This document shows positions 1 through 8,758 of a stretch of 64,000 nt of DNA, one piece after another (within the stretch, counting starts at the first letter, position 1; each line of letters opens with the position of its first letter). The notes beneath the pieces are model-generated. The model did no database searches, was not told the origin of the DNA, and saw only the letters and a list, made by a program, of their open reading frames with translations. The stretch is taken from NCBI RefSeq assembly GCF_017355365.1, contig NZ_JADIJR010000001.1, positions 243,876 to 307,875 of the forward strand. Direction: 5' to 3'. This DNA comes from Microbacterium sp. SD291 (GTDB lineage Bacteria; Actinomycetota; Actinomycetes; Actinomycetales; Microbacteriaceae). The position numbers and the translations under genes are program-made.

Positions 1-527
1 GGTACATCGGCGGCCTGCTCAAGCACGCGCACGCAGTGCTCGCGTTCACCAACCCCTCGCTGAACAGCTACCACCGCCTGGTGAAGCACTTCGAGGCGCC
101 GGTCAACCTCGCCTACTCCGCCGGCAACCGCTCCGCGGCCATCCGCATCCCGCTCACGGGCTCCAACCCCAAGGCCAAGCGCATCGAGTTCCGTGTGCCT
201 GACGCCTCTGGCAACCCGTACCTCGCATTCGCCGCTCAGCTGATGGCGGGCCTCGACGGCATCAAGAACCGCATCGAGCCGCTCGAGCCGATCGACAAGG
301 ACCTGTACGAGCTTCCCCCCGAGGAGGCGAAGAACATCCCGCAGGTGCCGAACTCGCTGCTCGACTCGCTGACGGCGCTCGAGGAGGACCACGACTTCCT
401 CCTCGAGGGCGGCGTGTTCACCAAGGAGCTCATCGAGACCTGGATCTCCTACAAGTACGAGAACGAGATCCTGCCGATGGCGCAGCGTCCGCACCCGTTC
501 GAGTACGAGCTGTACTTCGGGGTCTGA
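1..527 (+). CDS. glnA: Glutamine synthetase type I (GlnA1), 3' part only
   Basis: This is the C-terminal part of a type I glutamine synthetase, which makes glutamine from glutamate, ammonia and ATP in the cytoplasm. The frame is open from base 3 and the gene starts left of the window. The NRSAAIRIP segment is a conserved active-site stretch of the family. [10 protein letters not shown] carries the tyrosine that is adenylylated in GSI-beta enzymes, so this copy should be regulated by the GlnE encoded at 4150-7125. The C-terminus ([11 protein letters not shown]) is typical and complete. A strong terminator follows 13 bases after the stop. Identity is secure; only the missing N-terminal part is unseen. 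Confidence 0.97.
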   Translation, partial: YIGGLLKHAHAVLAFTNPSLNSYHRLVKHFEAPVNLAYSAGNRSAAIRIPLTGSNPKAKRIEFRVPDASGNPYLAFAAQLMAGLDGIKNRIEPLEPIDKDLYELPPEEAKNIPQVPNSLLDSLTALEEDHDFLLEGGVFTKELIETWISYKYENEILPMAQRPHPFEYELYFGV

Positions 528-540
528 CCCAATCGTGAGA

Positions 541-573
541 GAGCCCGTCTCAGCACCACGCTGAGACGGGCTC
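541..573 (+). terminator. Rho-independent terminator after glnA
   Basis: A perfect 14-bp stem (541-554 with 560-573) closes a 5-nt loop. It lies just after the glnA stop and just before the 3' end of the opposing kinase gene, so it may serve both. The T run is short, as usual in high-GC actinobacteria. Confidence 0.85.
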
Positions 574-602
574 TTCCACGTCCGGAGGACTCGGCGGAGG
601 GT

Positions 603-1892
603 CTACCCGTCCTTCTCCTCATCGTCCTTGCCGGAGTTCCCCGGATCGTCCTCGCCGTCGTCCCCGCCCTTCGGATCCTTGCCTCTGTTCTGATCGTCGT
701 CCTCCCCTTCGTCTGAGGGCGGCGCAGGCGTCTCCGACGGAGTCGACACCGGCGTCTTCACGAACGGGACGCCGCTGAAATGCCGCTCGGGAGGATCGCC
801 GGCCGCTCCGAGCGCCCACACTCCCGCGATGACGGCGACAATCAGAAGGATCGCGCCCACGAGCGCCACCGCGCCGATACGGAACCAGCGAGCCGACCGA
901 CGGCCCGCAGCCTGGCGCTCCGACGGCAGGACCTTCGTCTCGCCGGTCTCGTCTGGGAACGTCGCGGTCTCAGCTTCGGCGGCCGCGCCGACTGCGCCGG
1001 CGGCCGCCCCGACCGCAGCCGCTCCTCCCGCGACGAAAGGCCACGCATTCCGTCCGCCGCCCGCGAGCGCGGATGCCGCGGACAGCACGCCCTCGGCCGT
1101 CGGCCTCTCGACTGGATCCGTCCGCGTCATCCGCGTGAGCAGCAGCGTCCACCGCGGTCCGAGCGACGGCGGGATCTCGGGCGGCGATGAGAGCCGGGCG
1201 AGCGCGGACTGGACGCCGCCTGTCCTGGGGAATGCCGGCGCACCGGTGAGGGCCTCGAGCAGGACGAGCCCGAGCGAGTAGATGTCGGACGCGGGGCCCG
1301 GATCACCCCGGGTGATCTGCTCCGGCGCCATGTAGGCGGCCGTCCCGACGACCATCCCCGGCGAGGTGACGCGCGGGTCGTCGAGCACGTGCGCGATCCC
1401 GAAGTCGGCGAGCTTCGCGGTCCACGGCTCTCCTCTGCGAACCGGCGCTCCGAGGAGCACGTTCGACGGCTTGATGTCCCGATGCACCACGCCGCGCGCA
1501 TGCAGGGCGCCGAGTGCCGCTGCGAGGTCGCATGCGAGGGTCGACACCTCGCGCGCGCCCAGCGGACCGGCGTCGAGCGCGCTTGCGAGTGTCCGGCCCT
1601 CGACGTACTCCATGACGAGGTACTGCGGGCGTCCGGGGTCCAGTTGCGCATCGAACAGCGTCACGACGGACGGATGATGCAGCGACGCGAGCACGGCCGT
1701 CTCGCTGTGCACCCGTTCCGCGCCGAAGACGGACTCGTGGTCGGCGCGCAGCAGCTTGATCGCGACGATGCGACTCAGGCGCACGTCCTCGGCGCGGTAG
1801 ACGTCGGCACTGCCGCCCTTACCAACCCGTTCGATCAGCCGGTACCGGGAGTCCAGCAGCGCCTCGGTCGGCTGATCATCGAATACCGGCAT
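603..1892 (-). CDS. Membrane-anchored Ser/Thr protein kinase (PknA/B type)
   Basis: A eukaryotic-type Ser/Thr kinase of 429 residues. The kinase domain spans about residues 17-275: glycine loop GKGGSADVY near 24-32, catalytic Lys46, HRDIKPSN at 137-144, DFG at 163-165 and APE at 189-191, so it should be active. An alanine-rich linker leads to one membrane helix at about 338-362. The extracellular tail of roughly 65 residues begins with a Pro/Ser/Thr stretch and ends in Asp/Glu/Gly/Lys-rich sequence. There are no PASTA repeats, so it does not look like PknB. Substrate and signal cannot be read from the sequence. The gene stands alone, opposite the AI-2E permease gene. The ATG start has a GGGAG-like site upstream. 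Confidence 0.93.
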   Translation of the reverse strand: MPVFDDQPTEALLDSRYRLIERVGKGGSADVYRAEDVRLSRIVAIKLLRADHESVFGAERVHSETAVLASLHHPSVVTLFDAQLDPGRPQYLVMEYVEGRTLASALDAGPLGAREVSTLACDLAAALGALHARGVVHRDIKPSNVLLGAPVRRGEPWTAKLADFGIAHVLDDPRVTSPGMVVGTAAYMAPEQITRGDPGPASDIYSLGLVLLEALTGAPAFPRTGGVQSALARLSSPPEIPPSLGPRWTLLLTRMTRTDPVERPTAEGVLSAASALAGGGRNAWPFVAGGAAAVGAAAGAVGAAAEAETATFPDETGETKVLPSERQAAGRRSARWFRIGAVALVGAILLIVAVIAGVWALGAAGDPPERHFSGVPFVKTPVSTPSETPAPPSDEGEDDDQNRGKDPKGGDDGEDDPGNSGKDDEEKDG

Positions 1893-2061
1893 CCGATCGC
1901 TCCCGTTCCTCGCAGTCTGGCCCCCTGCTCAGACCAGACTATCCGGCCGCTGACGCGCCCGATCGGGAGCGCATCAAGGCCGCAGGAGCCCGCCCAGCTT
2001 GACTCAGGTGGAGCGCTGCTGATCAACTGACAGTTCAGCACCGCGAACTCAGGGGGAACAT

Positions 2062-3207
2062 ATGCGTCGTCGCCGACCCATCGCAAGGATCGAGACCGCG
2101 CAGGAGCCCGCGCCGCAGCCCACGACGGCCGCCGCGGCGATCGCCCGTATCAACCCGTTCATGATGGGCCTGCTCGGCGGCATCGGGGTGCTGGTGGCCC
2201 TGCTGATCGGCGGCATCGTCGAGCAGCTCGGCACGGTCCTCGTGTACGTCGGCGTCGCGCTCTTCCTCGCCCTGGGCCTGGACCCGATCGTCTCCGCGAT
2301 CGAGCGCAGGCTCAACCGTCCCGCGGCTGTCGCGATCGTCGCGATCGTCGTGGTGCTGGCGTTCGCGGGGATCATCGTGGCGATCGTGCCGATCCTCGTG
2401 AAGCAGATCGGCAACCTGATCGAGGACGGACCGGGGATGGTCGCCGACATCATGGCCAGCCCGTGGTTCCAGGATCTCAGCAACCAGTTCGGGACGACGT
2501 TCGAGGACGCGGCACAGGGCGTCCTCAGCTTCCTCGGCGACCCGAACAACTTCTTCAACATCAGCGGCGGCCTGTGGCAGGTGGGTGCGGGCATCGCCGG
2601 CGGCTTCACCGGCGTGACGATCGTGCTGATCCTCACCCTGTACTTCATGGCGTCGCTGCGGAGCATGAAGGGCGTCGCCACGCGCTTCGTCCCCGCATAC
2701 CAGCGCGACACCTTCCGCGAGGTCGTGGAGGACGTCTCCGGGGCCGTCGGCCGCTACGTGATCGGGCAGGCGAGCCTGGCGCTCATCAACGGCGTCCTCA
2801 GCCTGATCGTACTGAGCATCATCGGCGCGCCGGTTCCGGCGCTGCTGGCCCTCATCGCGTTCATCGGCTCCATGATCCCCCTGGTCGGCACGCTGACGGC
2901 ATCCGTCATCAACTCCCTGATCTGCCTCTTCATCTCGCCAGTGACCGCCGTGATCGCGTTCAGCTACTACCTCGTGTACATGCAGATCGAGGCCTACGTG
3001 CTGAGCCCGCGCATCATGAGCAGGGCCGTCGCCGTGCCGGGAGCCCTGGTCGTGATCGCGGCCGTCGCAGGTGGCGCGCTGGGCGGGATCCTCGGCGCCC
3101 TCGTCGCGATCCCGATCGCGGCGAGCATCATCATCATCGTGCAGAAGGTGCTCTTCCCCGCACAGGACCGGAAGGTCGTGCCTCCCGGGGTCGTCATCTC
3201 ACGGTGA
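2062..3207 (+). CDS. AI-2E family transporter (UPF0118 permease)
   Basis: A 381-residue polytopic membrane protein of the AI-2E/UPF0118 family. Two hydrophobic segments follow a short N-terminal tail, then comes a hydrophilic region at about residues 120-165 and a C-terminal group of helices with the characteristic FIGSMIPLVGTL stretch. Family members are reported to export autoinducer-2 or to act as sodium/proton antiporters; the substrate here is unknown. The ATG is preceded by AGGGGGAA at a good distance. The gene lies alone and its last 14 bases overlap the 3' end of the opposing diacylglycerol kinase gene. Confidence 0.9.
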   Translation: MRRRRPIARIETAQEPAPQPTTAAAAIARINPFMMGLLGGIGVLVALLIGGIVEQLGTVLVYVGVALFLALGLDPIVSAIERRLNRPAAVAIVAIVVVLAFAGIIVAIVPILVKQIGNLIEDGPGMVADIMASPWFQDLSNQFGTTFEDAAQGVLSFLGDPNNFFNISGGLWQVGAGIAGGFTGVTIVLILTLYFMASLRSMKGVATRFVPAYQRDTFREVVEDVSGAVGRYVIGQASLALINGVLSLIVLSIIGAPVPALLALIAFIGSMIPLVGTLTASVINSLICLFISPVTAVIAFSYYLVYMQIEAYVLSPRIMSRAVAVPGALVVIAAVAGGALGGILGALVAIPIAASIIIIVQKVLFPAQDRKVVPPGVVISR

Positions 3208-4108
3208 GCGCACCAGCCTGCACGCTCACCGTGAACGCGGAGACCTCGCCGAGCTCCTCGCCGTCGACCTCGAACGGCTGAGGCGAGGCGAGTTCGACCG
3301 CGATCGTCTTCGCGGCCACATGCCGCGTGGACTCGGTGCTCACCGCTTCGGCCTGTCCTCCGAATACGCGGCGGATGCCGTTGTCCCACACGACCGAACG
3401 CACGGTGTCCAGCCACTGCAGGGCGCCGTCCGAGCTCACGAGGAGCAGATCCAGCAGGCCGTCGTCGAGCACGGCGTCAGGGAGCAGGCGGATGCCGCCC
3501 TGCACCATGCCGCAGTTGCCGATGAGCATCGTGTGGCCCCGGACCTCCTGCGCCTCGTCGTCGTCGAGCGTCAGCGTGATGTCGGTCATCTCGGCGCCGG
3601 CGAGGGCACGGCCCATCGCCTCCACATACGCGAGCCAGCCGGCGCGGTCCTTGAGGTCGTCGTCCGTCTCGACGAGCATCTGCGCGTCGATCCCGAACCC
3701 GACCATCACGGTGAACGCGCGCTTCTCCCCGCCGAACTCCACCCAGCCGATGTCGATGCGCCGCGGGTCGCCGTCGCGCACGCGTGCGAGCGCCGCCGGG
3801 ATGTCGTCGAGCGGGATCTCGAGATTGCGCGCGAGCAGGTTGCCCGTCCCCTGCGGCACGATCCCGAGCTGGGCGTCCGTGCCTGCGAGCGCCTCTGCCA
3901 CGGCGCGCACCGTGCCGTCGCCGCCGACCGCGATCACGACGTCGCATCCTGCGGCGACCGCCTCGGCGGCCATGCCGAGGCCCGGATCGTCTGCGCTGGT
4001 CTCCCACCAGCTGACTTCGCCGTCGAAGACGTCTGCGACGGCGGAGCGCAGCAGCGCCTCGTCGACTTTCGAGGGGTTCCAGATCACACCGAGCTTCGAG
4101 ATCGCCAT
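3194..4108 (-). CDS. Diacylglycerol/lipid kinase family protein (DAGKc domain)
   Basis: A 304-residue soluble kinase of the YegS/DagK type, expected to phosphorylate diacylglycerol or a related lipid at the inner face of the membrane. The DAGK catalytic domain shows VGGDGTVR near residues 65-72 and PQGTGNLLARN near 87-97, both hallmark nucleotide-binding motifs. It is the last gene of the SPOR-glnA2-glnE operon, 41 bases after glnE. I chose the ATG at 4108 because the family usually starts a few residues before the GVIWNPSK strand; an in-frame ATG at 4126 would add six residues and neither has a clear ribosome site. The stop overlaps the AI-2E gene tail-to-tail. Confidence 0.88.
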   Translation of the reverse strand: MAISKLGVIWNPSKVDEALLRSAVADVFDGEVSWWETSADDPGLGMAAEAVAAGCDVVIAVGGDGTVRAVAEALAGTDAQLGIVPQGTGNLLARNLEIPLDDIPAALARVRDGDPRRIDIGWVEFGGEKRAFTVMVGFGIDAQMLVETDDDLKDRAGWLAYVEAMGRALAGAEMTDITLTLDDDEAQEVRGHTMLIGNCGMVQGGIRLLPDAVLDDGLLDLLLVSSDGALQWLDTVRSVVWDNGIRRVFGGQAEAVSTESTRHVAAKTIAVELASPQPFEVDGEELGEVSAFTVSVQAGALTVR

Positions 4109-4149
4109 CACGTCAGCCTGGGTCATGAACGGCGATATCGCAAACGGCG

Positions 4150-7125
4150 CTATCCGTAGAAAAGCTGCTCGAACGCCTTGCGCGCACGCCGGGTGACGCC
4201 GAGATAGTCCTCCTCGAGGGCGCTCGCAGACCGGTCCGGATATCCGAGCAGGCCGCCGATGGCGTCGAGCTGGCGCGGATCGACGGGGAGGACGTCGCTG
4301 GTCTGCCCGGTGAAGAGCGTGATCGCGGAGCGGAGGCGACTGGAGAGACGCCACGCCTCCCTGAGCAGCTCGGCCGCCGGGGCAGGCACCAGGTCCGCGG
4401 CGACGGCGGCGTCGAGCGCCGCGATCGTCGAGGTGGTGCGGAGTTCGGGAACGGCGTGCGCGTGCTGCAGCTGCAGCAGCTGCACGAGCCACTCGACGTC
4501 GCTGAGCGTGCCGGGACCGAGCTTGAGATGACGCCGCGGATCGGCGCCCTGCGGCAGCCGCTCCCCCTCGACCCGCGCCTTGATGCGTTTGATCTCCCTT
4601 GAGCCCTGCAGGTCGATCGTCGCCGGGTAGCGGATGCTGTCGGCGAGCTCGGTGAACCTCGCGATCAGCTTGACGCTGCCGGCGACTCCGCGCGCACGCA
4701 GCAGCGCCTGCGCCTCCCACGACAGCGACCAGCGCCGGTAATACTCCGCGTACGCCTCGATCGACCGGACCACCGGTCCGTTGCGCCCCTCCGGCCTCAG
4801 GTCCGCATCGAGATCCAGCGGCACCCGGTGATCGGTGAGATGCTCGCGGAGCCCCGCGACGATGCGGGTCGCGTGAGTCTGGGCGCGCTGCGGATCGACG
4901 CCGTTCGCGTCGTAGACGTACAGGATGTCGGCATCCGAGCCGAAGCCGAGCTCCGCGCCGCCGAAGCGGCCCATGCCGATCACGGCGAAGTCGAACGCGT
5001 CATCCTCGGCGGGGACGACCTCCCGGCGCACCGCGCGGAGCGCCGCCTGGATGGTGGCATCCGTGATCTCGGTCAGCGAGCGCGCGATCTCCTCGATCGA
5101 GAGCACGTCGAGCACAGCGCCCATGGCGGTGCGCAGCAGCTCGCGCCGCCGCAGGGAGCGCACGGCCCGCAGCGCGTCGGCGACGTCCTCATGCCTCGTC
5201 TGGATCGCCCGGGCCTCCTCGTCGAGCGCCGAGCCGCTGCGGGGCCGCAGCAGCTCGGTGCTGTCGAGCCAGGCGACGGACTCCGGGATCCACTCCATGA
5301 GCTCGCCGACGTAGCGTGAGGAGGAGAGCAGCCGGGTGAGGCTCTCGGCAGCGCCGGAGGAGTCGCGGAGCATCCGCAGGAACCACGGAGTGTCGCCGAG
5401 CCGCTCGCTGATGCGCCGGAAGGCGACGAGGGCGTAGTCGGGATCGCTGCCGTCGGCGAACCAGCGGACCATCACCGGCATCAGGTGCCGCTGGATCGTG
5501 GCCTTGCGGCTGAGGCCGGTCGTGAGCGCTCCGATGTGGCGCAGAGCCCCGGCCGGGTCCCGGAAGCCGATGGCCATGAGACGGTCGTGCGCCTGCGCGG
5601 CCGAGAGCGTGCGCTCGTCCTCCGGCAGAGCGGCGACAGCACTGAGCAGCGGACGGTAGAACAGCCGTGTGTGGATCTCGCGCACCTCACGGCGCACGTG
5701 CTCCCAGCGCTGCCAGACGCCTTCGCCCGATTCGGCGAGGCCGGTGCCGCGTGCGAGCACCCGCAGCCCTGCCGGGGTGCGGGGCATCAGGTGCGTGCGG
5801 CTGAGCTCTCGCAGCTGCAGCCGGTGCTCCATGAGCCGGAGGACGCGGTAGTCGTCGGCGAAGGTCGCCGCCTCGGCCCGCCCGATGTAGCCGCCGTCGA
5901 CCAGGGCGTCGAGGCTCTCCAACGTGCCCTTGGTGCGCAGCGTCGGGTCGGTGAGACCGTGCACGAGCTGCAGCAGCTGCACCGTGAACTCGATGTCGCG
6001 CAGGCCGCCGGAACCGAGCTTGATCTGGTACGGCACGTCCTCGGCGTCGATGTGCTCCATCACGCGCTCGCGCATCCGCTGCACGCTGTCGACGAAGTTC
6101 TCCCTGGCGGCGCTCGACCAGATCTTCGGCTGCACCGCGGCGATGTAGGCCGCACCCAGCTCCGCGTCACCGGCGATCGGCCTGGCCTTGAGCAGCGCCT
6201 GGAACTCCCAGCTCTTCGCCCAGCGGTCGTAATAGGCCAGGTGCGAGGCGAGCGACCGCACCAGCGCGCCCTGCTTGCCCTCGGGGCGGAGCGCCGCGTC
6301 GACCTCCCACAGCGGCGGCTCGACCTCGATCCCGCCCAGCCCGCGCATGGTCTCGCGCGCCAGCCGCGTGGCGATGTCGATCGCCCTGGCCTCAGGCACC
6401 CGCTCCTCGTCGGTCGTGCCGCCGACGAAGATCACGTCGACGTCGCTGACGTAGTTCAGTTCGCGGGCACCGGCCTTGCCCATGCCGATGATCGCGAGCC
6501 GCGTGGCCGCGACCTCGTCCTCCGGAATGGTGCCGCGCAGCCGGGTTCGCGCGATCGCCAGGGAGGCCTCGAGCGCGGCGCCGGCGATGTCGGCGAGTGC
6601 CGCCGCCACCTCGCCGACGATCTCGACGGGATGCGGATGCGCGAGGTCGTGGACGGCGATCGCCGCGAGGTTCCGGCGGTACGCCACGCGCAGCAGGTTC
6701 AGCGCGGCATCGTCGCCGGACGCCGCGAAGCCGTCGCGCTCGCCGACCGCGGCGAGGAGCCGCGTGCGGAGCGCGTCCGCTGACGGGAGCCCCGCTGCCG
6801 GCTCCGCGAGCACGGTGAGCTGGGCGGGATGACGGAGGAAGAAGTCGGCGAGTCCCTGTGACGCGCCGAAGACCCGCCAGGCACGGTCGCGGGTCGCCGC
6901 ATCGTCGAGCAGCCCCCGGAGCGGCTCCACCTCGCGACGCGCCACGCGCAGCATGCCGGCGACCGCGGCATCCGGATCGGCCGCGTCCGCGCCGTCGAGC
7001 AGCGTCGCCCGCTCGATCCCGAGCAGGGTCGCGAGTTCGGCGAGGCCCGCCGCCGCCTCGGTGAGCTCTGCGAAGCCGAGCCTGGCCAGCGCGGAGAGCG
7101 AGACCGAATCGTCCGAGCGTGCCAT
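4150..7125 (-). CDS. glnE: Bifunctional glutamine synthetase adenylyltransferase/deadenylase
   Basis: GlnE, 991 residues and of full family length, attaches AMP to and removes it from the regulatory tyrosine of glutamine synthetase. Two nucleotidyltransferase domains are visible, each with a metal-binding motif: NYVSDVDVIFVGG in the N-terminal half and GFGSDADILYVYD in the C-terminal half. Each is followed by its own helical regulatory region with the LRDIEFTVQ/LSDVEWLVQ motif. The gene starts 7 bases after glnA2, as expected for one transcript. The order glnA2-glnE close to glnA resembles Mycobacterium tuberculosis. The substrate is most likely the GlnA at the left edge rather than GlnA2, which lacks the tyrosine. 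Confidence 0.98.
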   Translation of the reverse strand: MARSDDSVSLSALARLGFAELTEAAAGLAELATLLGIERATLLDGADAADPDAAVAGMLRVARREVEPLRGLLDDAATRDRAWRVFGASQGLADFFLRHPAQLTVLAEPAAGLPSADALRTRLLAAVGERDGFAASGDDAALNLLRVAYRRNLAAIAVHDLAHPHPVEIVGEVAAALADIAGAALEASLAIARTRLRGTIPEDEVAATRLAIIGMGKAGARELNYVSDVDVIFVGGTTDEERVPEARAIDIATRLARETMRGLGGIEVEPPLWEVDAALRPEGKQGALVRSLASHLAYYDRWAKSWEFQALLKARPIAGDAELGAAYIAAVQPKIWSSAARENFVDSVQRMRERVMEHIDAEDVPYQIKLGSGGLRDIEFTVQLLQLVHGLTDPTLRTKGTLESLDALVDGGYIGRAEAATFADDYRVLRLMEHRLQLRELSRTHLMPRTPAGLRVLARGTGLAESGEGVWQRWEHVRREVREIHTRLFYRPLLSAVAALPEDERTLSAAQAHDRLMAIGFRDPAGALRHIGALTTGLSRKATIQRHLMPVMVRWFADGSDPDYALVAFRRISERLGDTPWFLRMLRDSSGAAESLTRLLSSSRYVGELMEWIPESVAWLDSTELLRPRSGSALDEEARAIQTRHEDVADALRAVRSLRRRELLRTAMGAVLDVLSIEEIARSLTEITDATIQAALRAVRREVVPAEDDAFDFAVIGMGRFGGAELGFGSDADILYVYDANGVDPQRAQTHATRIVAGLREHLTDHRVPLDLDADLRPEGRNGPVVRSIEAYAEYYRRWSLSWEAQALLRARGVAGSVKLIARFTELADSIRYPATIDLQGSREIKRIKARVEGERLPQGADPRRHLKLGPGTLSDVEWLVQLLQLQHAHAVPELRTTSTIAALDAAVAADLVPAPAAELLREAWRLSSRLRSAITLFTGQTSDVLPVDPRQLDAIGGLLGYPDRSASALEEDYLGVTRRARKAFEQLFYG

Positions 7126-7132
7126 GGGCGAC

Positions 7133-8470
7133 TCAGAGGAGTTCGAGGTTGTTCTTCAGCTCCAGCGGAGTGACCTGGCCGCGGTACGACTCCCACTCCT
7201 TGCGCTTGTTGAGCAGCACGTAGTTGAAGACCGACTCCCCCAGCGTCTCGGCGACGAGCTCGGAGTTCTCCATGAACTCCAGGGCGTGGTCGAGGCTCGC
7301 CGGCATCGCGGAGTAGCCGAGAGCGCGGCGCTCAGCGTCGCTCAGCGACCACACGTTGTCCTCGGCCTCCGGCGGGAGCTCGTACTCCTCCTCGATGCCC
7401 TTGAGGCCGGCAGAGAGCATCAGCGCGTAGGCGAGGTACGGGTTGGCGGCCGAATCGAGGGCACGGTACTCGACGCGCGTCGAGCCGCCCTTGTTCGGCT
7501 TGTACATCGGCACCCGCACGAGCGCAGAGCGGTTGTTGTGCCCCCAGGTGATGAAGCTGGGCGCCTCATCCCCGCCCCACAGCCGCTTGTAGGAGTTCAC
7601 GAACTGGTTGGTCACCGCGGCGATCTCGTTCGCGTGCTTGAGCAGACCCGCGATGAAGTGCCGGCCGGTCTTGGAGAGCTGGTACTTCGCGCCCTCCTCG
7701 TAGAAGGCGTTGCGCTCCCCCTCGAACAGCGACATGTGCGTGTGCATGCCGCTTCCGGGCTGTCCGCTGAGCGGCTTCGGCATGAACGTCGCGTAGACGC
7801 CCTGCTCGATCGCCACCTCTTTGATGACGGTGCGGAAGGTCATCACGTTGTCGGCCATGGTGAGCGCGTCGGCGTATCGCAGATCGATCTCGTTCTGCCC
7901 CGGTCCGCCCTCGTGGTGGCTGAACTCCACGGAGATGCCGAGGTCCTCGAGCATCCGCACCGAGCGGCGGCGGAAGTCGTGCGCCGTCCCGCCGGGGACG
8001 TTGTCGAAGTAGCCGGCGGAGTCGACGGGGATCGGGCCGTCCGGCCCGAACGACGACGACTTCAGCAGGTAGAACTCGATCTCGGGGTGGGTGTAGAACG
8101 TGAAGCCGGCGTCCGCCGCCCTCGCGAGCGTGCGCTTGAGCACGTGCCGCGGATCGGAGACGGCCGGACGCCCGTCGGGCGTCGTGATGTCGCAGAACAT
8201 GCGCGCGGTGGGGTCGATCTCGCCGCGCCACGGCAGGGTCTGGAAGGTGGTGGGGTCCGGCTGCGCGAGCAGGTCGGACTCGTAGCTGCGGGTGAGGCCC
8301 TCGATGGCGGAGCCGTCGAAGCCGATGCCCTCGGCGAAGGCTCCCTCGACCTCGGCCGGCGCGATCGCGACGGACTTGAGCGTGCCGATCACGTCGGTGA
8401 ACCAGAGCCGCACGAACTTGACGCCGCGCTCCTCGATCGTGCGGAGCACGAAATCCCTCTGCTTGTCCAT
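7133..8470 (-). CDS. glnA2: GlnA2-type glutamine synthetase family protein
   Basis: A 445-residue member of the glutamine synthetase family, close to mycobacterial GlnA2 by its N-terminus (MDKQRDFVLRTIEERG) and position beside glnE. GIGFDGSAIEG, the metal ligands in EIEFYLL and the NRSALVRVP substrate loop are present, so it should be catalytic. Where GlnA1 has DLYELPPEE, this protein reads NVWSLSDAE, so adenylylation control is unlikely. In Streptomyces some GlnA2-like enzymes act on polyamines instead of ammonia, so the substrate is uncertain. The ATG at 8470 fits the family start; the longer open frame would overlap the upstream small gene. That gene ends 2 bases earlier, so the two are probably cotranslated. 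Confidence 0.93.
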   Translation of the reverse strand: MDKQRDFVLRTIEERGVKFVRLWFTDVIGTLKSVAIAPAEVEGAFAEGIGFDGSAIEGLTRSYESDLLAQPDPTTFQTLPWRGEIDPTARMFCDITTPDGRPAVSDPRHVLKRTLARAADAGFTFYTHPEIEFYLLKSSSFGPDGPIPVDSAGYFDNVPGGTAHDFRRRSVRMLEDLGISVEFSHHEGGPGQNEIDLRYADALTMADNVMTFRTVIKEVAIEQGVYATFMPKPLSGQPGSGMHTHMSLFEGERNAFYEEGAKYQLSKTGRHFIAGLLKHANEIAAVTNQFVNSYKRLWGGDEAPSFITWGHNNRSALVRVPMYKPNKGGSTRVEYRALDSAANPYLAYALMLSAGLKGIEEEYELPPEAEDNVWSLSDAERRALGYSAMPASLDHALEFMENSELVAETLGESVFNYVLLNKRKEWESYRGQVTPLELKNNLELL

Positions 8471-8472
8471 GG

Positions 8473-8688
8473 TCACTCGGCGCCCTTGCTCGTGCCGGAG
8501 TCCCAGCTCTCGTCGGCTGCTTCCTCCTCGGCCCACGCACGTGCGCGCTCCTTGAGGGTCTCCGGTGCACGCGCGGCGTCGGCCTCGGTGTCGAACGGTC
8601 CCACACGGTCGACGGACGGGGAGATCATGCCGAATTCGACCTGACCGGTCTCGAGGTTGTACCAGTACTTGTCATCGCCGTTGGACAT
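8473..8688 (-). CDS. Small SPOR-domain-like conserved protein
   Basis: A 71-residue hydrophilic protein beginning MSNGDDKYWYNLETG, resembling short actinobacterial proteins annotated as SPOR-domain containing. It has no signal peptide or membrane helix, so binding to septal peptidoglycan is doubtful. The aromatic N-terminal half (KYWYNLETGQVEFG) is followed by a charged helix rich in Glu and Ala. It is the first gene of the glnA2-glnE operon, with AAGGGG before the ATG and a recognisable promoter upstream. Its role there is unknown. Confidence 0.8.
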   Translation of the reverse strand: MSNGDDKYWYNLETGQVEFGMISPSVDRVGPFDTEADAARAPETLKERARAWAEEEAADESWDSGTSKGAE

Positions 8689-8719
8689 CGTCGATCCCCT
8701 TCTTCACGTGGTGTCATCG

Positions 8720-8748
8720 ATCCTACTGGCGGTGACGGCTGTCGCTAA
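8720..8748 (-). promoter_or_regulatory. Promoter of the SPOR-glnA2-glnE operon
   Basis: On the minus strand a TTAGCG (8743-8748) and TAGGAT (8720-8725) are separated by exactly 17 bases, a housekeeping-sigma arrangement. Transcription would start about 25 bases before the ATG at 8688. The -35 half is a weak match. Confidence 0.5.
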
Positions 8749-8751
8749 GCT
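8746..8751 (+). promoter_or_regulatory. -10 hexamer of ppgK, leaderless type
   Basis: TAAGCT is followed after 7 bases by the ppgK ATG, and there is no Shine-Dalgarno sequence, so the transcript probably begins at or next to the start codon. The hexamer lies over the -35 of the opposite promoter, so the two directions may compete. Confidence 0.45.
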
Positions 8752-8758
8752 ATCGCCC

